A stretch of 64,000 nt of DNA. It comes from Sinobaca qinghaiensis. GTDB lineage: Bacteria > Bacillota > Bacilli > Bacillales > Marinococcaceae. A program made the position numbers and the translations under genes. Positions 38,635 through 47,035 of the stretch are shown in pieces (the stretch's first letter is position 1; the number at the start of each line of letters is the position of its first letter). The stretch lies in NCBI RefSeq assembly GCF_003610495.1, contig NZ_RAPK01000009.1, forward strand, positions 248,001 through 312,000, given 5' to 3'. The notes below the pieces were generated by a model. That model did not search any database. It saw only the letters and a program-made list of their open reading frames with translations, and had not been told where the DNA came from.

Positions 38635-38745
38635 ATGCCTAAAGGAGAGCCTGTTATTCACGGCTTACAGGAAACATTAATACTCTGGAGGGTGAGCCAG
38701 AAGCCTCTTGAACGAAACCGATTTTCCTTCAAAAGGGATGAATGA
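38635..38745 (+). CDS. possible 36-aa small protein
   Basis: A short open frame from the ATG at 38635 (MPKGEPVIHGLQETLILWRV at its start) to TGA at 38743-38745, preceded by GGGAGAGAGAG. No hydrophobic helix; charged C-terminus. I do not recognise it. The 38558-38930 spacer otherwise holds the hairpin at 38581-38615 and the promoter at 38850. It could be chance; conservation would decide. Confidence 0.25.
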   Translation: MPKGEPVIHGLQETLILWRVSQKPLERNRFSFKRDE

Positions 38746-38849
38746 CTTCCTGTTATTTGTAATTATAGGGAGTATGTGCAGACAAATCATTAAATTTGTA
38801 AGATTATCTTTCACTTTTTCTTATTGTTCTATTATATCCAGAAGAGTGA

Positions 38850-38878
38850 TTGTGTTTCCTACACTATTTTACTATACT
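38850..38878 (+). promoter_or_regulatory. probable promoter of the S9 peptidase gene
   Basis: TTGTGT (38850-38855), 17-bp spacer, TATACT (38873-38878), about 50 bases before the GTG start. Confidence 0.5.
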
Positions 38879-38930
38879 TAATCCATAAGACTTACATACT
38901 AATGAATTGCTACTAAAGGGGATGAGATCC

Positions 38931-40913
38931 GTGTCTTTACAAAAACGTCCGATCGCTGCTGATGATATAAAGCACATTGCTGTAGTCAGCGAACCACATA
39001 TATCTGAAGAAGGAACGAAATACGCTTTTGTACAAAAACATGCCGGAGAAGAAGATATTTATTATTCTCATATTTATATTCAGCATTTAACAGATGATAA
39101 GCCTGTCCAATGGACATTTGGCGAAGTTCAGGACCACAGCCCGCAGTGGGCACCGGACGGATCCGAGCTGTTATTTCTCTCTGCCCGTTCCGGCAGTACA
39201 CAGATATGGCTTATGTCTTCAGCCGGCGGCGAACCCCGCCAGTATACTAATATTAAAGGCGGTATTACAGAAGCTGCCTGGGCACCGGACAGCCAGTCGA
39301 TTGCTTTTATTGCTTCCGTTGACTCTGAGGCTGGTTTGATGGAAGACAGCACCCAGGAAGAGAAAAAGCCGCTGGAGCCCGTTCTTGTAAACCGCCTGAA
39401 GTATAAATCGGATACAAAAGGTCTTCATGATAAAACCAGACAGCATGCTGCTCTTCTTGATTTAAGATCCAATAAGACAACTTTGCTGACAAAAGGACCA
39501 TTTGACCATTTTGGACTCAGCTGGGCCTCTGACAGTAAACGGCTCGCGTTCAGCGCAAACCGAAATGAGGACGAAGACAAGTCAGCTGTTGTTGATTTAT
39601 TCGTACTCCATCTGGAAACCGAAGAGCTGGAAAAAATGACTGAGTCCACTGGTATTTTCACTATGGCCAACTGGTCCGGTGATGGAAAATACCTTGCTGC
39701 CATAGGCCACGAGCTTGAGTATGCAGATGCTACAATCAATCAGGTATGGATTATCAACTCCCGTACAAAAGAAAATACATGCATGACGCTTAAATGGGAT
39801 GTTCAGATTGGCGACGCCGCAATCGGCGATGTCCGCTCTTCTCATCCCAATCCCGGTCCCGTATGGTCCCGTGATCAAAAACACATTTATTTCCTCGCCA
39901 GTGAAAGAGGCAGTACCGGTTTATACCAGATGGATATGCTCGGCGAAATTGAAGCTGTACATGAAGAAGAGAATCATTTATTCGGCTTTTCCTACCATGC
40001 AGCGAAAGACTTTTTTATCGCAGGCATAAGCGACCCTTCCAATCCCGGTGATTTCTTTGAAATACAGCGCAAGGCAGAAGCTCATGTGCGCCTTACGGAT
40101 GTAAACAATGAATTTTTAAAAAAGGTGGATATATCCATTCCGGAACCGCTCTCTTTTAAAGCGGAAGATGGATGGGAAATTCAAGGATGGTTAATGCGTC
40201 CTGCTCAATTTGAAGAAGGACAGCAGTATCCTTTAGTATTGGAAATCCATGGCGGCCCTCACGCGATGTACGCCAATACATTTTTTCATGAAATGCAGTA
40301 TTTGGCAGCCCGGGGATATGCAGTTTTGTATATTAATCCACGTGGAAGCCATGGATATGGCCAGTCCTTTGTTGATGCCGTCCGCGGTGACTATGGTGGA
40401 AAAGACTATACTGACCTGATGAGCGCTGTTGATTATGTTCTTCAGTCGTACTCCTTTATAGACGGCAGCCGTCTGGGCGTCACAGGAGGCAGCTACGGCG
40501 GTTTTATGACCAATTGGATAGTTGGGCACACAAATCGATTTAAAGCAGCTGTCACGCAGCGTTCTATCTCCAACTGGCTTAGTTTCCAGGGTGTGAGCGA
40601 TATTGGATTCTTTTTTACAGAATGGGAATTAAAGAGCAGTCTGCCGGACAGTCCGGAAGAGCTGTGGAATTTTTCGCCGCTTAAGTATATTAAACATGTT
40701 TCCACACCACTCCTTATCATGCATGGAGAGCAGGATTTGCGCTGCCCTATCGAGCAGGGGGAACAGTTTTTTATCGGTTTAAAGAAACTTGATAAAACGG
40801 TGGAGTTCCTGAGATTTCCCCGCTCCAATCATGAACTCAGCCGCGGCGGTCCCCCCGTTCTCCGTATTCACCGCCTGGAACATATGGCAGAATGGTTTAA
40901 CCGCTATTTATAA
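38931..40913 (+). CDS. S9 family peptidase (prolyl oligopeptidase family, acylaminoacyl-peptidase-like)
   Basis: Serine peptidase (660 aa) with an N-terminal beta-propeller (about 1-390; repeats such as HSPQWAPDGSELLFLSAR) and a C-terminal alpha/beta-hydrolase (about 400-660). The nucleophile elbow is GGSYGGFMTNW, the oxyanion segment is VLEIHGGPHAMY, and IMHGEQDLRCP and FPRSNHELSRGG supply the Asp and His. No signal peptide, so probably cytoplasmic. I choose the GTG at 38931 (AAAGGGG 9 bases upstream) over a TTG at 38907 and an ATG at 38922, which is too close to that site. Confidence 0.93.
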   Translation: MSLQKRPIAADDIKHIAVVSEPHISEEGTKYAFVQKHAGEEDIYYSHIYIQHLTDDKPVQWTFGEVQDHSPQWAPDGSELLFLSARSGSTQIWLMSSAGGEPRQYTNIKGGITEAAWAPDSQSIAFIASVDSEAGLMEDSTQEEKKPLEPVLVNRLKYKSDTKGLHDKTRQHAALLDLRSNKTTLLTKGPFDHFGLSWASDSKRLAFSANRNEDEDKSAVVDLFVLHLETEELEKMTESTGIFTMANWSGDGKYLAAIGHELEYADATINQVWIINSRTKENTCMTLKWDVQIGDAAIGDVRSSHPNPGPVWSRDQKHIYFLASERGSTGLYQMDMLGEIEAVHEEENHLFGFSYHAAKDFFIAGISDPSNPGDFFEIQRKAEAHVRLTDVNNEFLKKVDISIPEPLSFKAEDGWEIQGWLMRPAQFEEGQQYPLVLEIHGGPHAMYANTFFHEMQYLAARGYAVLYINPRGSHGYGQSFVDAVRGDYGGKDYTDLMSAVDYVLQSYSFIDGSRLGVTGGSYGGFMTNWIVGHTNRFKAAVTQRSISNWLSFQGVSDIGFFFTEWELKSSLPDSPEELWNFSPLKYIKHVSTPLLIMHGEQDLRCPIEQGEQFFIGLKKLDKTVEFLRFPRSNHELSRGGPPVLRIHRLEHMAEWFNRYL

Positions 40914-40920
40914 ACTAAAA

Positions 40921-40955
40921 AAGCCTGGCTGCAGATTGTCACTGCAGCCAGGCTT
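40921..40955 (+). terminator. terminator after the S9 peptidase gene
   Basis: A 14-bp stem (40921-40934 with 40942-40955). It can also serve the convergent small gene ending at 40965. Confidence 0.85.
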
Positions 40956-40964
40956 TATATTATA

Positions 40965-41162
40965 TTATTTGTTTCTCTTCAGCTTATCTTTTAATTTATC
41001 TTTAATCTGGCTGGAAGAGGAATCTTTTGATTTATGCTTCTTTTTTGTATCCTGTTCTTCCTGCTTTATATCTTCCAACGGCATTGGATCTTCAAGAGCA
41101 GTCGGCGGTTCTTCCTGATTTACGTCTTTTTTGATATCTTTTTCTTTATCTTGGTCACTCAT
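40965..41162 (-). CDS. small highly charged protein of unknown function
   Basis: A 65-aa protein of Lys, Asp, Glu and Ser (starts MSDQDKEKDIKKDVNQEEPP; ends KDKLKDKLKRNK) with no hydrophobic segment, probably disordered. The ATG at 41162 has an AAAGGAGG site 9 bases upstream, which supports it as a real gene; the frame extends further upstream only by chance. Not recognised. Confidence 0.6.
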   Translation of the reverse strand: MSDQDKEKDIKKDVNQEEPPTALEDPMPLEDIKQEEQDTKKKHKSKDSSSSQIKDKLKDKLKRNK

Positions 41163-41267
41163 TATTAACAGCCTCCTTTTTACTCTATACCACCCCCGGG
41201 TGGAATGAAAACATTCTCCTTTCCCGCTATTGTTTGGTATCATAGAAAACAGAAAGGAGAATGTCTT

Positions 41268-41888
41268 TTGAACCAATTAGATCACATGTTTGAGCAGATA
41301 AAAAATAGACCTTCCCGCATTCTGGGGGAAGACCATTTTCATAAATCAGCTGTAATGATTCCCATTATTGAAAAAGAGGGCACTCCTCATGTGCTGTTTG
41401 AAGTACGCGCTGAGCATATGAACAGCCAGCCCGGCGAAATATGCTTTCCAGGCGGCAGGGTCGATGCTGAGGACGCGAACGAGGAAGAGGCCTGTATTCG
41501 TGAAGTTATGGAAGAAATAGGAGTCACGCGGCAGGATATTACGCTTGCAGGGTCACTGGATACACTTGTTACCCCCTACAATCATATGATTTATTCCTTT
41601 GCCGGCCATATTTCAAAATCAGCAGTTCTCTCACCGAATCCAGCGGAAGTTGGTGAACTTTTCACGGTGCCTCTTTCTTATTTCCATGAGAATCCTCCGG
41701 TCAAACATAACATTTATTTACAAGTTCAGCCGGAGGACACGTTTCCTTATTCCCTTATCCCGGGAGGGGAAAATTATTCCTGGCGTACTGCCACCGTACC
41801 CGAATATTTTTATGAGTATAATGACTATATTATCTGGGGACTGACTGCCAGACTTCTCCGGCATTTTCTCCAGGTTACAGCCAGCTGA
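41268..41888 (+). CDS. Nudix hydrolase, CoA pyrophosphatase (NudL) type
   Basis: Nudix protein (206 aa). The Nudix region GEICFPGGRVDAEDANEEEA runs into CIREVMEEIGV; the extra GGxxDxxD spacing before REVMEEIGV is that of the CoA-diphosphatase subgroup, which splits CoA to phosphopantetheine and ADP. I choose the TTG at 41268 with AAAGGAG upstream. The stop codon directly abuts the convergent mtnN stop. Confidence 0.87.
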   Translation: MNQLDHMFEQIKNRPSRILGEDHFHKSAVMIPIIEKEGTPHVLFEVRAEHMNSQPGEICFPGGRVDAEDANEEEACIREVMEEIGVTRQDITLAGSLDTLVTPYNHMIYSFAGHISKSAVLSPNPAEVGELFTVPLSYFHENPPVKHNIYLQVQPEDTFPYSLIPGGENYSWRTATVPEYFYEYNDYIIWGLTARLLRHFLQVTAS

Positions 41889-42587
41889 TTATTTTTCCGC
41901 CAGCTGTCCTACCATATGGATAACCAGCTCTGCTGAATGTTTAGACGCGGTAACGAGAAACTGGTCATAGGAAACTTTTGCCTCTGTTCCGGCAATATCA
42001 CTTAAAGAGCGTGTGATTACAAAAGGCACATCAAAACGATGGCACACCTGTGCAATAGCTCCTGCTTCCATTTCCGAACAAAGCGGCTTCCGGAACATCT
42101 CTTTTAGTTCCCCTACTCTCGTTTCACTGCTCATAAAAGAATCTCCTGATAATATAAGGCCGGATGCTGCCTGAAGGCCGCCTTCAGCCGCTCCTTTTTC
42201 GGCCATACTTATCAATGCTTCATCGGCAGGATAAAATGCCGGCATCTGCGGCACCTGGCCGAATTCATAGCCAAAAACCGTGGCATCCACATCGTTGTAA
42301 CGAACTTCAGTGGAAATCACCAGATCCCCCACTTTTAACGCAGGGTCGAATCCTCCGGCTGAACCTGTATTAATAACTACATCGGGGGCATATGTATCAA
42401 TTAATAAAGTCGTGCCTATTGCTGCATTCACTTTACCTATTCCTGATTCAAGCAGTACGATATCCTGGCCGTTCATCGTCCCTTCAAAAAAGATACATCC
42501 GCCTTTTCTGCTTTCATGCAGGGAAGAAAGCGAGTGTTGGAGAATCTCCACCTCTTCTTTCATAGCTCCTATGATTCCTATTTTCAT
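41889..42587 (-). CDS. mtnN: 5'-methylthioadenosine/S-adenosylhomocysteine nucleosidase
   Basis: MtnN (232 aa) removes adenine from MTA and SAH in methyl-cycle recycling. IGIIGAMKEEVEILQHSL, NTGSAGGF and the purine site CSEMEAGAIAQVCHRFDVPF with RSLSDIAG are conserved, including the catalytic Asp in SDIAG. The yrrT methyltransferase gene that often follows it is absent. Confidence 0.97.
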   Translation of the reverse strand: MKIGIIGAMKEEVEILQHSLSSLHESRKGGCIFFEGTMNGQDIVLLESGIGKVNAAIGTTLLIDTYAPDVVINTGSAGGFDPALKVGDLVISTEVRYNDVDATVFGYEFGQVPQMPAFYPADEALISMAEKGAAEGGLQAASGLILSGDSFMSSETRVGELKEMFRKPLCSEMEAGAIAQVCHRFDVPFVITRSLSDIAGTEAKVSYDQFLVTASKHSAELVIHMVGQLAEK

Positions 42588-42696
42588 TATATTCAGCTCC
42601 TTTTATTTACTTTCTGCATTTTTACTGCAACTTATACATTATACTATTAGACTGTACCCGTTTTCTACAATTAGACATAGAGAGGATTCGTTTCTA

Positions 42697-42912
42697 TTGA
42701 ATATTAGTGTTGGCCCATTAAAAGATAAAATTGAGTTTTTTGAAGCAGATCATATAAAAAAATTAGAAGACGCTATTCAGCAGAAAGTTGAAGTAAATGA
42801 AGCCATTATGCTTGAAGTGCACCAGGTCCAGCATCATGTTTACTATCACCCTGAGCATGGCCGGCCGATATTTACAGCTTCTGTTCACTTTAAAGCAGCC
42901 GCCCCGCGTTAA
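42697..42912 (+). CDS. DUF2536 family protein (YrzA)
   Basis: A 71-aa protein started by a TTG at 42697 with AGAGAGGA upstream: NISVGPLKDKIEFFEADHIK and VHQVQHHVYYHPEHGRPIFT. Matches YrzA by motif and by its place between mtnN and yrrS. Function unknown. In B. subtilis it lies in a similar position. Confidence 0.8.
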   Translation: MNISVGPLKDKIEFFEADHIKKLEDAIQQKVEVNEAIMLEVHQVQHHVYYHPEHGRPIFTASVHFKAAAPR

Positions 42913-42964
42913 AAACATAGACAAACTTCTCGTCTGCCTATTGGAAGTTTTTGTTACCGCTCAA

Positions 42965-42992
42965 GACCCCCCTTACAAAAGTAAGGGGGGTC
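42965..42992 (+). terminator. bidirectional terminator between yrzA and yrrS
   Basis: A perfect 12-bp stem (42965-42976 with 42981-42992), AAAA loop, with TCTTTG on the plus side. Serves two convergent genes. Confidence 0.85.
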
Positions 42993-43013
42993 TTTGCTTA
43001 AGCAATTTTATTT

Positions 43014-43772
43014 TTAGTAAGGATTGCTGCTTAACACTTCTACGTTTGTCGGCTGCCAGCCCTGGCCTTCAATAAATTCCATTTCCACACGGTACGGCGT
43101 GCTTCGGTTTTCGCTGGTGGAGACCGTTCCTACTGCTGTTGTAGGACTTCCTCCATTTTCAAGCCTGTAAATAGTCATTTCCTCCTCGGACAAGCCGGTT
43201 GCTGCGCTGAGGGCATTTACCATTTCCGCCCAGTTCTGGCCGTCGCTGTCGAAGCTCGGGGTAAAGGAGCCGCTTTGTTCAGTCCCGACAGGCTCCCATT
43301 CTCCCTGCTCGGCAGGATCAGAAGCAGGCTCCTCTGTTTCTTCCTGCTCCGCTGCGCTCTCATCTTCCTCGGCAGCTGATTCATCCGTACTCTGCTGCTC
43401 CTCTGTACTTGTACTACTTTCTGTTTCTTCCGTTGTATTGGCTTCTTCTTCCTGAGCAGGTTCTGTTTCTGCTTCTTCCTGCGAATCAGATGATTCTTCC
43501 GATTCGGATGTATCCGGTTCCTCTTCCGGAGCCGTTGTTTCTTCCTCCGGCTGTTCTGTCTCTGCCGGCTCTGTTGTCTGTTCCTCCGTCTGCTCCTGGT
43601 TCTGCTCCTCGTCAGACGCTTCCTCATTTCCTGTAAAAAGAAGCGTGATAGAGAAAAACAAAATCAGTACTGCTACTATCGCTATTCCTGCATTTAAAAG
43701 GCGGTTCATTCTTTTTTTGCGGCGCATACCATACCTTTTTTCTTCCCCAAAACCTCGATTATTTCTATCCAT
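43014..43772 (-). CDS. yrrS: YrrS family membrane-anchored protein
   Basis: 252-aa protein: a short basic cytoplasmic N-terminus (GMRRKKRMNRLLNAGIAI), one membrane segment (about 27-46), a long Glu/Thr/Ser low-complexity region (about 50-160) and a DUF1510 C-terminal domain (about 160-252, GQNWAEMVNALSAATGLSEE). The low-complexity part is longer and more acidic than I would expect. Usually paired with a penicillin-binding protein gene (pbpI) upstream of greA; that gene is absent here. Confidence 0.88.
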   Translation of the reverse strand: MDRNNRGFGEEKRYGMRRKKRMNRLLNAGIAIVAVLILFFSITLLFTGNEEASDEEQNQEQTEEQTTEPAETEQPEEETTAPEEEPDTSESEESSDSQEEAETEPAQEEEANTTEETESSTSTEEQQSTDESAAEEDESAAEQEETEEPASDPAEQGEWEPVGTEQSGSFTPSFDSDGQNWAEMVNALSAATGLSEEEMTIYRLENGGSPTTAVGTVSTSENRSTPYRVEMEFIEGQGWQPTNVEVLSSNPY

Positions 43773-43943
43773 TTAATTATTCACCTGCCACTTTCATTAT
43801 GTATCCTATCAAAAAAACTACACTACTTTTTCCTATTATACAATGTTATCTGCAAGAATCTATTGTTTTTATACTTTTCACACACAATTGTAAACTATGT
43901 AATCAGCCGGAAAAACAGGAGAAAGATGTCCCTGGGCGATGTT

Positions 43944-43970
43944 AAAAAACTGCCGCTTTTCAGCGGCAGT
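43944..43970 (-). terminator. terminator after greA
   Basis: Stem ACTGCCGCT/AGCGGCAGT followed on the minus strand by six T residues, 15 bases after the greA stop. Confidence 0.92.
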
Positions 43971-43984
43971 CGTTTTCTTTCATA

Positions 43985-44461
43985 TTAGCTGACTTCAATA
44001 ATTTCTACTTCAATATCACCGCCGGGTGTGTTAACCATAACGGCTTCTCCCACTTTTCTTCCAAGCAGGCTCTGAGCCATAGGAGAATCATTGGATATTT
44101 TGCCTTCCAGCGGATCAGATTCTGCGCTGCCGACAATGGTATACATTTCTTTTTCTCCATCCGGAAGCTCTTTAAATGTTACGGATTTACCAAGAGCCAC
44201 TTCAGAATTATTCGTTTTATCTTCTTCAATCATAATAGCTGTTTTCAGCATGTTCTCAATCTGCCCGATACGGCCTTCCACAAAAGCCTGCTCATCCTTG
44301 GCAGCATCATACTCGGAGTTCTCTGATAGATCACCGAAACTTCTGGCTACCTTTATCCGCTCTACAATTTCTGTGCGGCGGTCCGTTTTCAGGAAATTCA
44401 GTTCTTCCTCTAATTTATTTTTACCTTCTTCAGTCATATAATTTTGCTTTTCTTCTGCCAT
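43985..44461 (-). CDS. greA: transcription elongation factor GreA
   Basis: GreA (158 aa) rescues backtracked RNA polymerase by stimulating transcript cleavage. The N-terminal coiled coil ([19 protein letters not shown]; tip acidic residues in [19 protein letters not shown]) and the C-terminal FKBP-like domain ([20 protein letters not shown]) are complete. I choose the ATG at 44461 ([13 protein letters not shown]); a GTG at 44473 overlaps the ribosome-binding site. The 44474-44655 spacer shows nothing else. Confidence 0.97.
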   Translation of the reverse strand: MAEEKQNYMTEEGKNKLEEELNFLKTDRRTEIVERIKVARSFGDLSENSEYDAAKDEQAFVEGRIGQIENMLKTAIMIEEDKTNNSEVALGKSVTFKELPDGEKEMYTIVGSAESDPLEGKISNDSPMAQSLLGRKVGEAVMVNTPGGDIEVEIIEVS

Positions 44462-44655
44462 TACTATGGTCACTCCTCTTTCTCAGCTTAAATGCTCTAA
44501 AGTTGTTCATTCTTATATTTCAATTAAAAATGTAAGCGATATCGCTATTTCCATAGTTTTCATCATACTCATTTTTTTACCATATTTCAATTAGATTTGA
44601 TGAAATTTGGAAATAGATTTCCCTTATTACTATACTTTCCCTGCATTAAAGAATT

Positions 44656-45774
44656 TTAATCAGCTTCTTCCTCTTGTCTTCCATCTTCCCACTCACTGCG
44701 GTACTGTTCCTGGGTTTGCTGATGTTCTTCGAAGGATTCATTATAAATCACTTCACCGTCGGGACGGGCATAAAAGAAGATATACTCCGTGTCTTCCGGT
44801 TCGAGGACAGCTTCAATAGAAGCAATTCCCGGACTTGAAATCGGTCCTGGCGGCAGCCCTGCGTTTCGATACGTATTATAAGGTGATTCCGTATCCAGGT
44901 CATCAAGAGATGTCATGTAGCGGTGTTCCCTTATAGCGTAGGCCACCGTCGGATCCACTTCCAGCCGCATATCCGCCTCCAGCCTGTTTTCAATCACACC
45001 CGCAATAAGCGGCCGGTCAACGTCGAACTGAGCCTCTCTTTCCACAATAGAGGCAATAGTCAGTAATTGATGGACTGTATAATCGCTCTCTTCTATTTGT
45101 GAGGCGTATTCTACCATATTCTCTTCCGTTCGTTCAATCATTTCGTTTAAAATCACTTGAAGTTCCGTATCTTCTTCATAAAATTCATAGGTGGAGGGAA
45201 AGAGATAGCCTTCCAATGGATAGAGGATTTCCTCATTTTCAATTTCTTCAGTAACTGCACTATACTGTTCTACAGCGTCGGCTATAAAATCACTGCTCTC
45301 CAGCTCGGCGGCTACTTCCTCTTCTGAATAAGGTGTATTGTCAGAAATAATGGACGCTATGTCTTCAAGCCAGACTCCTTCAGGCACGGTAAATGCAATA
45401 CCAGGCTCTGCGTTTGGTCCCTCTTCCAGCTGCCCGGCAATATCCCTTATCGGCATATCCTGCGAAAATGTATAATGACCAGCCTGAATAGAGGAGTCTG
45501 ACGTTGCTCTTAAGTAGTACCGAAAGACTACCTCGCTATGTATTAAGTTATTTTCTTCGAGCAGACCTGCTGTTTGGGCTGCAGAATATCCCTGTTCTAT
45601 TTCTATATCGACTTCTTTCGGCTCGCTGCTTTTCACAGGGCCCATAGCATTCATTAAATACCAGCTTCCTGCCGCTGTTATCAGAATAATAATAAAAAGG
45701 ATGATTAAAAGAATAATAGATAGTTTTCGTTTTAAAAATGGCCTTTTTCTTTTGGGGCGGTTAGTCTCTTCCAC
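44656..45774 (-). CDS. mltG: endolytic transglycosylase MltG
   Basis: MltG/YceG (372 aa) cuts nascent glycan strands at the membrane. Basic N-terminus, one membrane segment (about 17-42), a LysM-like domain (about 55-125) and the catalytic domain with LTIASIVEREAQFDVDRPLI (catalytic Glu) and YNTYRNAGLPPGPISSPG. GTG start at 45774 with GGGGAG upstream. The udk gene often found between greA and mltG is absent. Confidence 0.95.
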   Translation of the reverse strand: MEETNRPKRKRPFLKRKLSIILLIILFIIILITAAGSWYLMNAMGPVKSSEPKEVDIEIEQGYSAAQTAGLLEENNLIHSEVVFRYYLRATSDSSIQAGHYTFSQDMPIRDIAGQLEEGPNAEPGIAFTVPEGVWLEDIASIISDNTPYSEEEVAAELESSDFIADAVEQYSAVTEEIENEEILYPLEGYLFPSTYEFYEEDTELQVILNEMIERTEENMVEYASQIEESDYTVHQLLTIASIVEREAQFDVDRPLIAGVIENRLEADMRLEVDPTVAYAIREHRYMTSLDDLDTESPYNTYRNAGLPPGPISSPGIASIEAVLEPEDTEYIFFYARPDGEVIYNESFEEHQQTQEQYRSEWEDGRQEEEAD

Positions 45775-45821
45775 GGGACTCCCCTTTCTTTATACTAAAC
45801 AGCTCATACTTGAAAAAGTAC

Positions 45822-45869
45822 AAAGAAAAGCGCCCATGCCCTGTAAAAACAGGGGCAGCGCTTTTCTTT
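45822..45869 (-). terminator. terminator between yrzB and mltG
   Basis: A long A-rich/T-rich flanked hairpin (AAAGAAAAGCGC.../...GCGCTTTTCTTT) just after the yrzB stop; T-rich on both sides. Confidence 0.85.
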
Positions 45870-45887
45870 CCTGCAGAGTTGCCTGCT

Positions 45888-46187
45888 CTACTCTTCCATA
45901 TCCGCAAGCGTGTTAATCATTTCCTCTACCATATCCCACTCTTCGTCTGTTTCAATTTCTTCTAAAGCGATATCGTCCTCATCTTCGCCTTCCTGATAAC
46001 GGAAAGCCAGGATTTCAATCTCTTCATCTTCACTTTCCTGATTACCGGAAGCAGTAACAACAATATAAGAATGCCCCAGTTCTTCAATAGGGAAAGTAAA
46101 AAGAACATCAAATAAATGCTCATTTCCTTCTTCGTCAGGTATTACAATACGCTCTGTTTCTTCTTCAGACAAAAATAACGCCTCCAT
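45888..46187 (-). CDS. DUF1292 family protein (YrzB)
   Basis: A very acidic 99-aa protein (LVSEEETERI-like start, GNEHLFDVLFTFPIEELGHS, YQEGEDEDDIALEEIETDEE). Matches YrzB/DUF1292 by sequence pattern and by its fixed place after ruvX. Function unknown. Confidence 0.88.
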   Translation of the reverse strand: MEALFLSEEETERIVIPDEEGNEHLFDVLFTFPIEELGHSYIVVTASGNQESEDEEIEILAFRYQEGEDEDDIALEEIETDEEWDMVEEMINTLADMEE

Positions 46188-46619
46188 TTATTGTAAAGAA
46201 TTTTGATTCCTGTCAAGGTATCCCTGTAATATTAACACAGCAGCCATTTTATCCACTACCTGTTTTCTTTTTTTTCGGCTGACGTCAGCTTGAATCAGCG
46301 TTTTCTGGGCAGCCTGGGTCGTCAGTCTTTCATCATAAAGAACCACAGGAATATTTATATATTTCTCAAGGGCTGCTGCAAATTCCTGGCACTGTTCCCC
46401 TCTTGGCCCAATAGTTCCATTCATGTTTTTAGGGAGGCCGACAACCACAACCGCTACTTCATTTTCATCTACCATCTGCTTAATAGCAGGAAATGATTCT
46501 TCCGTCGCGCTGCTTTTTAAATGAATCGTATCGTGTCCCTGAGCAGTCCAGCCCATTAGATCTGAGAGGGCAACCCCGATTCTCTTTAAACCAACATCCA
46601 GTCCAAGTACTCTATCCAT
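46188..46619 (-). CDS. ruvX: Holliday junction resolvase-like protein RuvX (YqgF family)
   Basis: RNase H-fold nuclease (143 aa). [19 protein letters not shown] holds the first catalytic Asp; [19 protein letters not shown] and [14 protein letters not shown], with the acidic pair, follow. Linked to 16S rRNA processing and recombination in other bacteria. Overlaps ireB by 8 bases. Confidence 0.95.
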   Translation of the reverse strand: MDRVLGLDVGLKRIGVALSDLMGWTAQGHDTIHLKSSATEESFPAIKQMVDENEVAVVVVGLPKNMNGTIGPRGEQCQEFAAALEKYINIPVVLYDERLTTQAAQKTLIQADVSRKKRKQVVDKMAAVLILQGYLDRNQNSLQ

Positions 46620-46887
46620 TTCCGCCGCCTTTTTGTACGTAAGACCGTACTAACTCTTCAAGCAGTTCATCTCTTTCCAGACGCCTGATTAATGCTCTCG
46701 CTTCATTGTGGCGGGGAATATAGGCAGGATCGCCGGAAAGAAGATAGCCTACTATTTGATTGATTGGATTGTACCCTTTATCTTTCAACGCATCATATAC
46801 TTTTAAAAGGACTTCTTCCGCTTGCAAATCGGTGGATAGTTCATCCTGCACATTAAACTTTACTGTTTTGTCTTTCGGATCCACCAT
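46612..46887 (-). CDS. IreB family regulatory protein (YrzL)
   Basis: 91-aa protein of the DUF965/IreB family: [20 protein letters not shown] and [20 protein letters not shown] are diagnostic. In enterococci IreB is a target of the Ser/Thr kinase IreK. It forms the conserved alaS-yrzL-ruvX-yrzB order. Confidence 0.94.
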   Translation of the reverse strand: MVDPKDKTVKFNVQDELSTDLQAEEVLLKVYDALKDKGYNPINQIVGYLLSGDPAYIPRHNEARALIRRLERDELLEELVRSYVQKGGGNG

Positions 46888-47035
46888 GCTGCCTCCTTCG
46901 ATCTGCCTATCTTTTCTAATGAAAGAAATCGTCTGTCTCTATCATCATAAATACAGAAAGACATGCTATGATTATGCATTTAAAGAAATGGTTTGTTTAT
47001 CTCTTCGTGTATCATTGTACAACATTTAAAAGCGT

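Noticed and set aside
38635-38906. Type I toxin-antitoxin pair at 38.6 kb
   Set aside because: The plus-strand peptide has no membrane helix and the antisense promoter is not convincing; kept only as separate weak observations.
43217-43627. Arg/Lys-rich frame within yrrS
   Set aside because: An artefact of the Glu-rich low-complexity codons read in a shifted frame.
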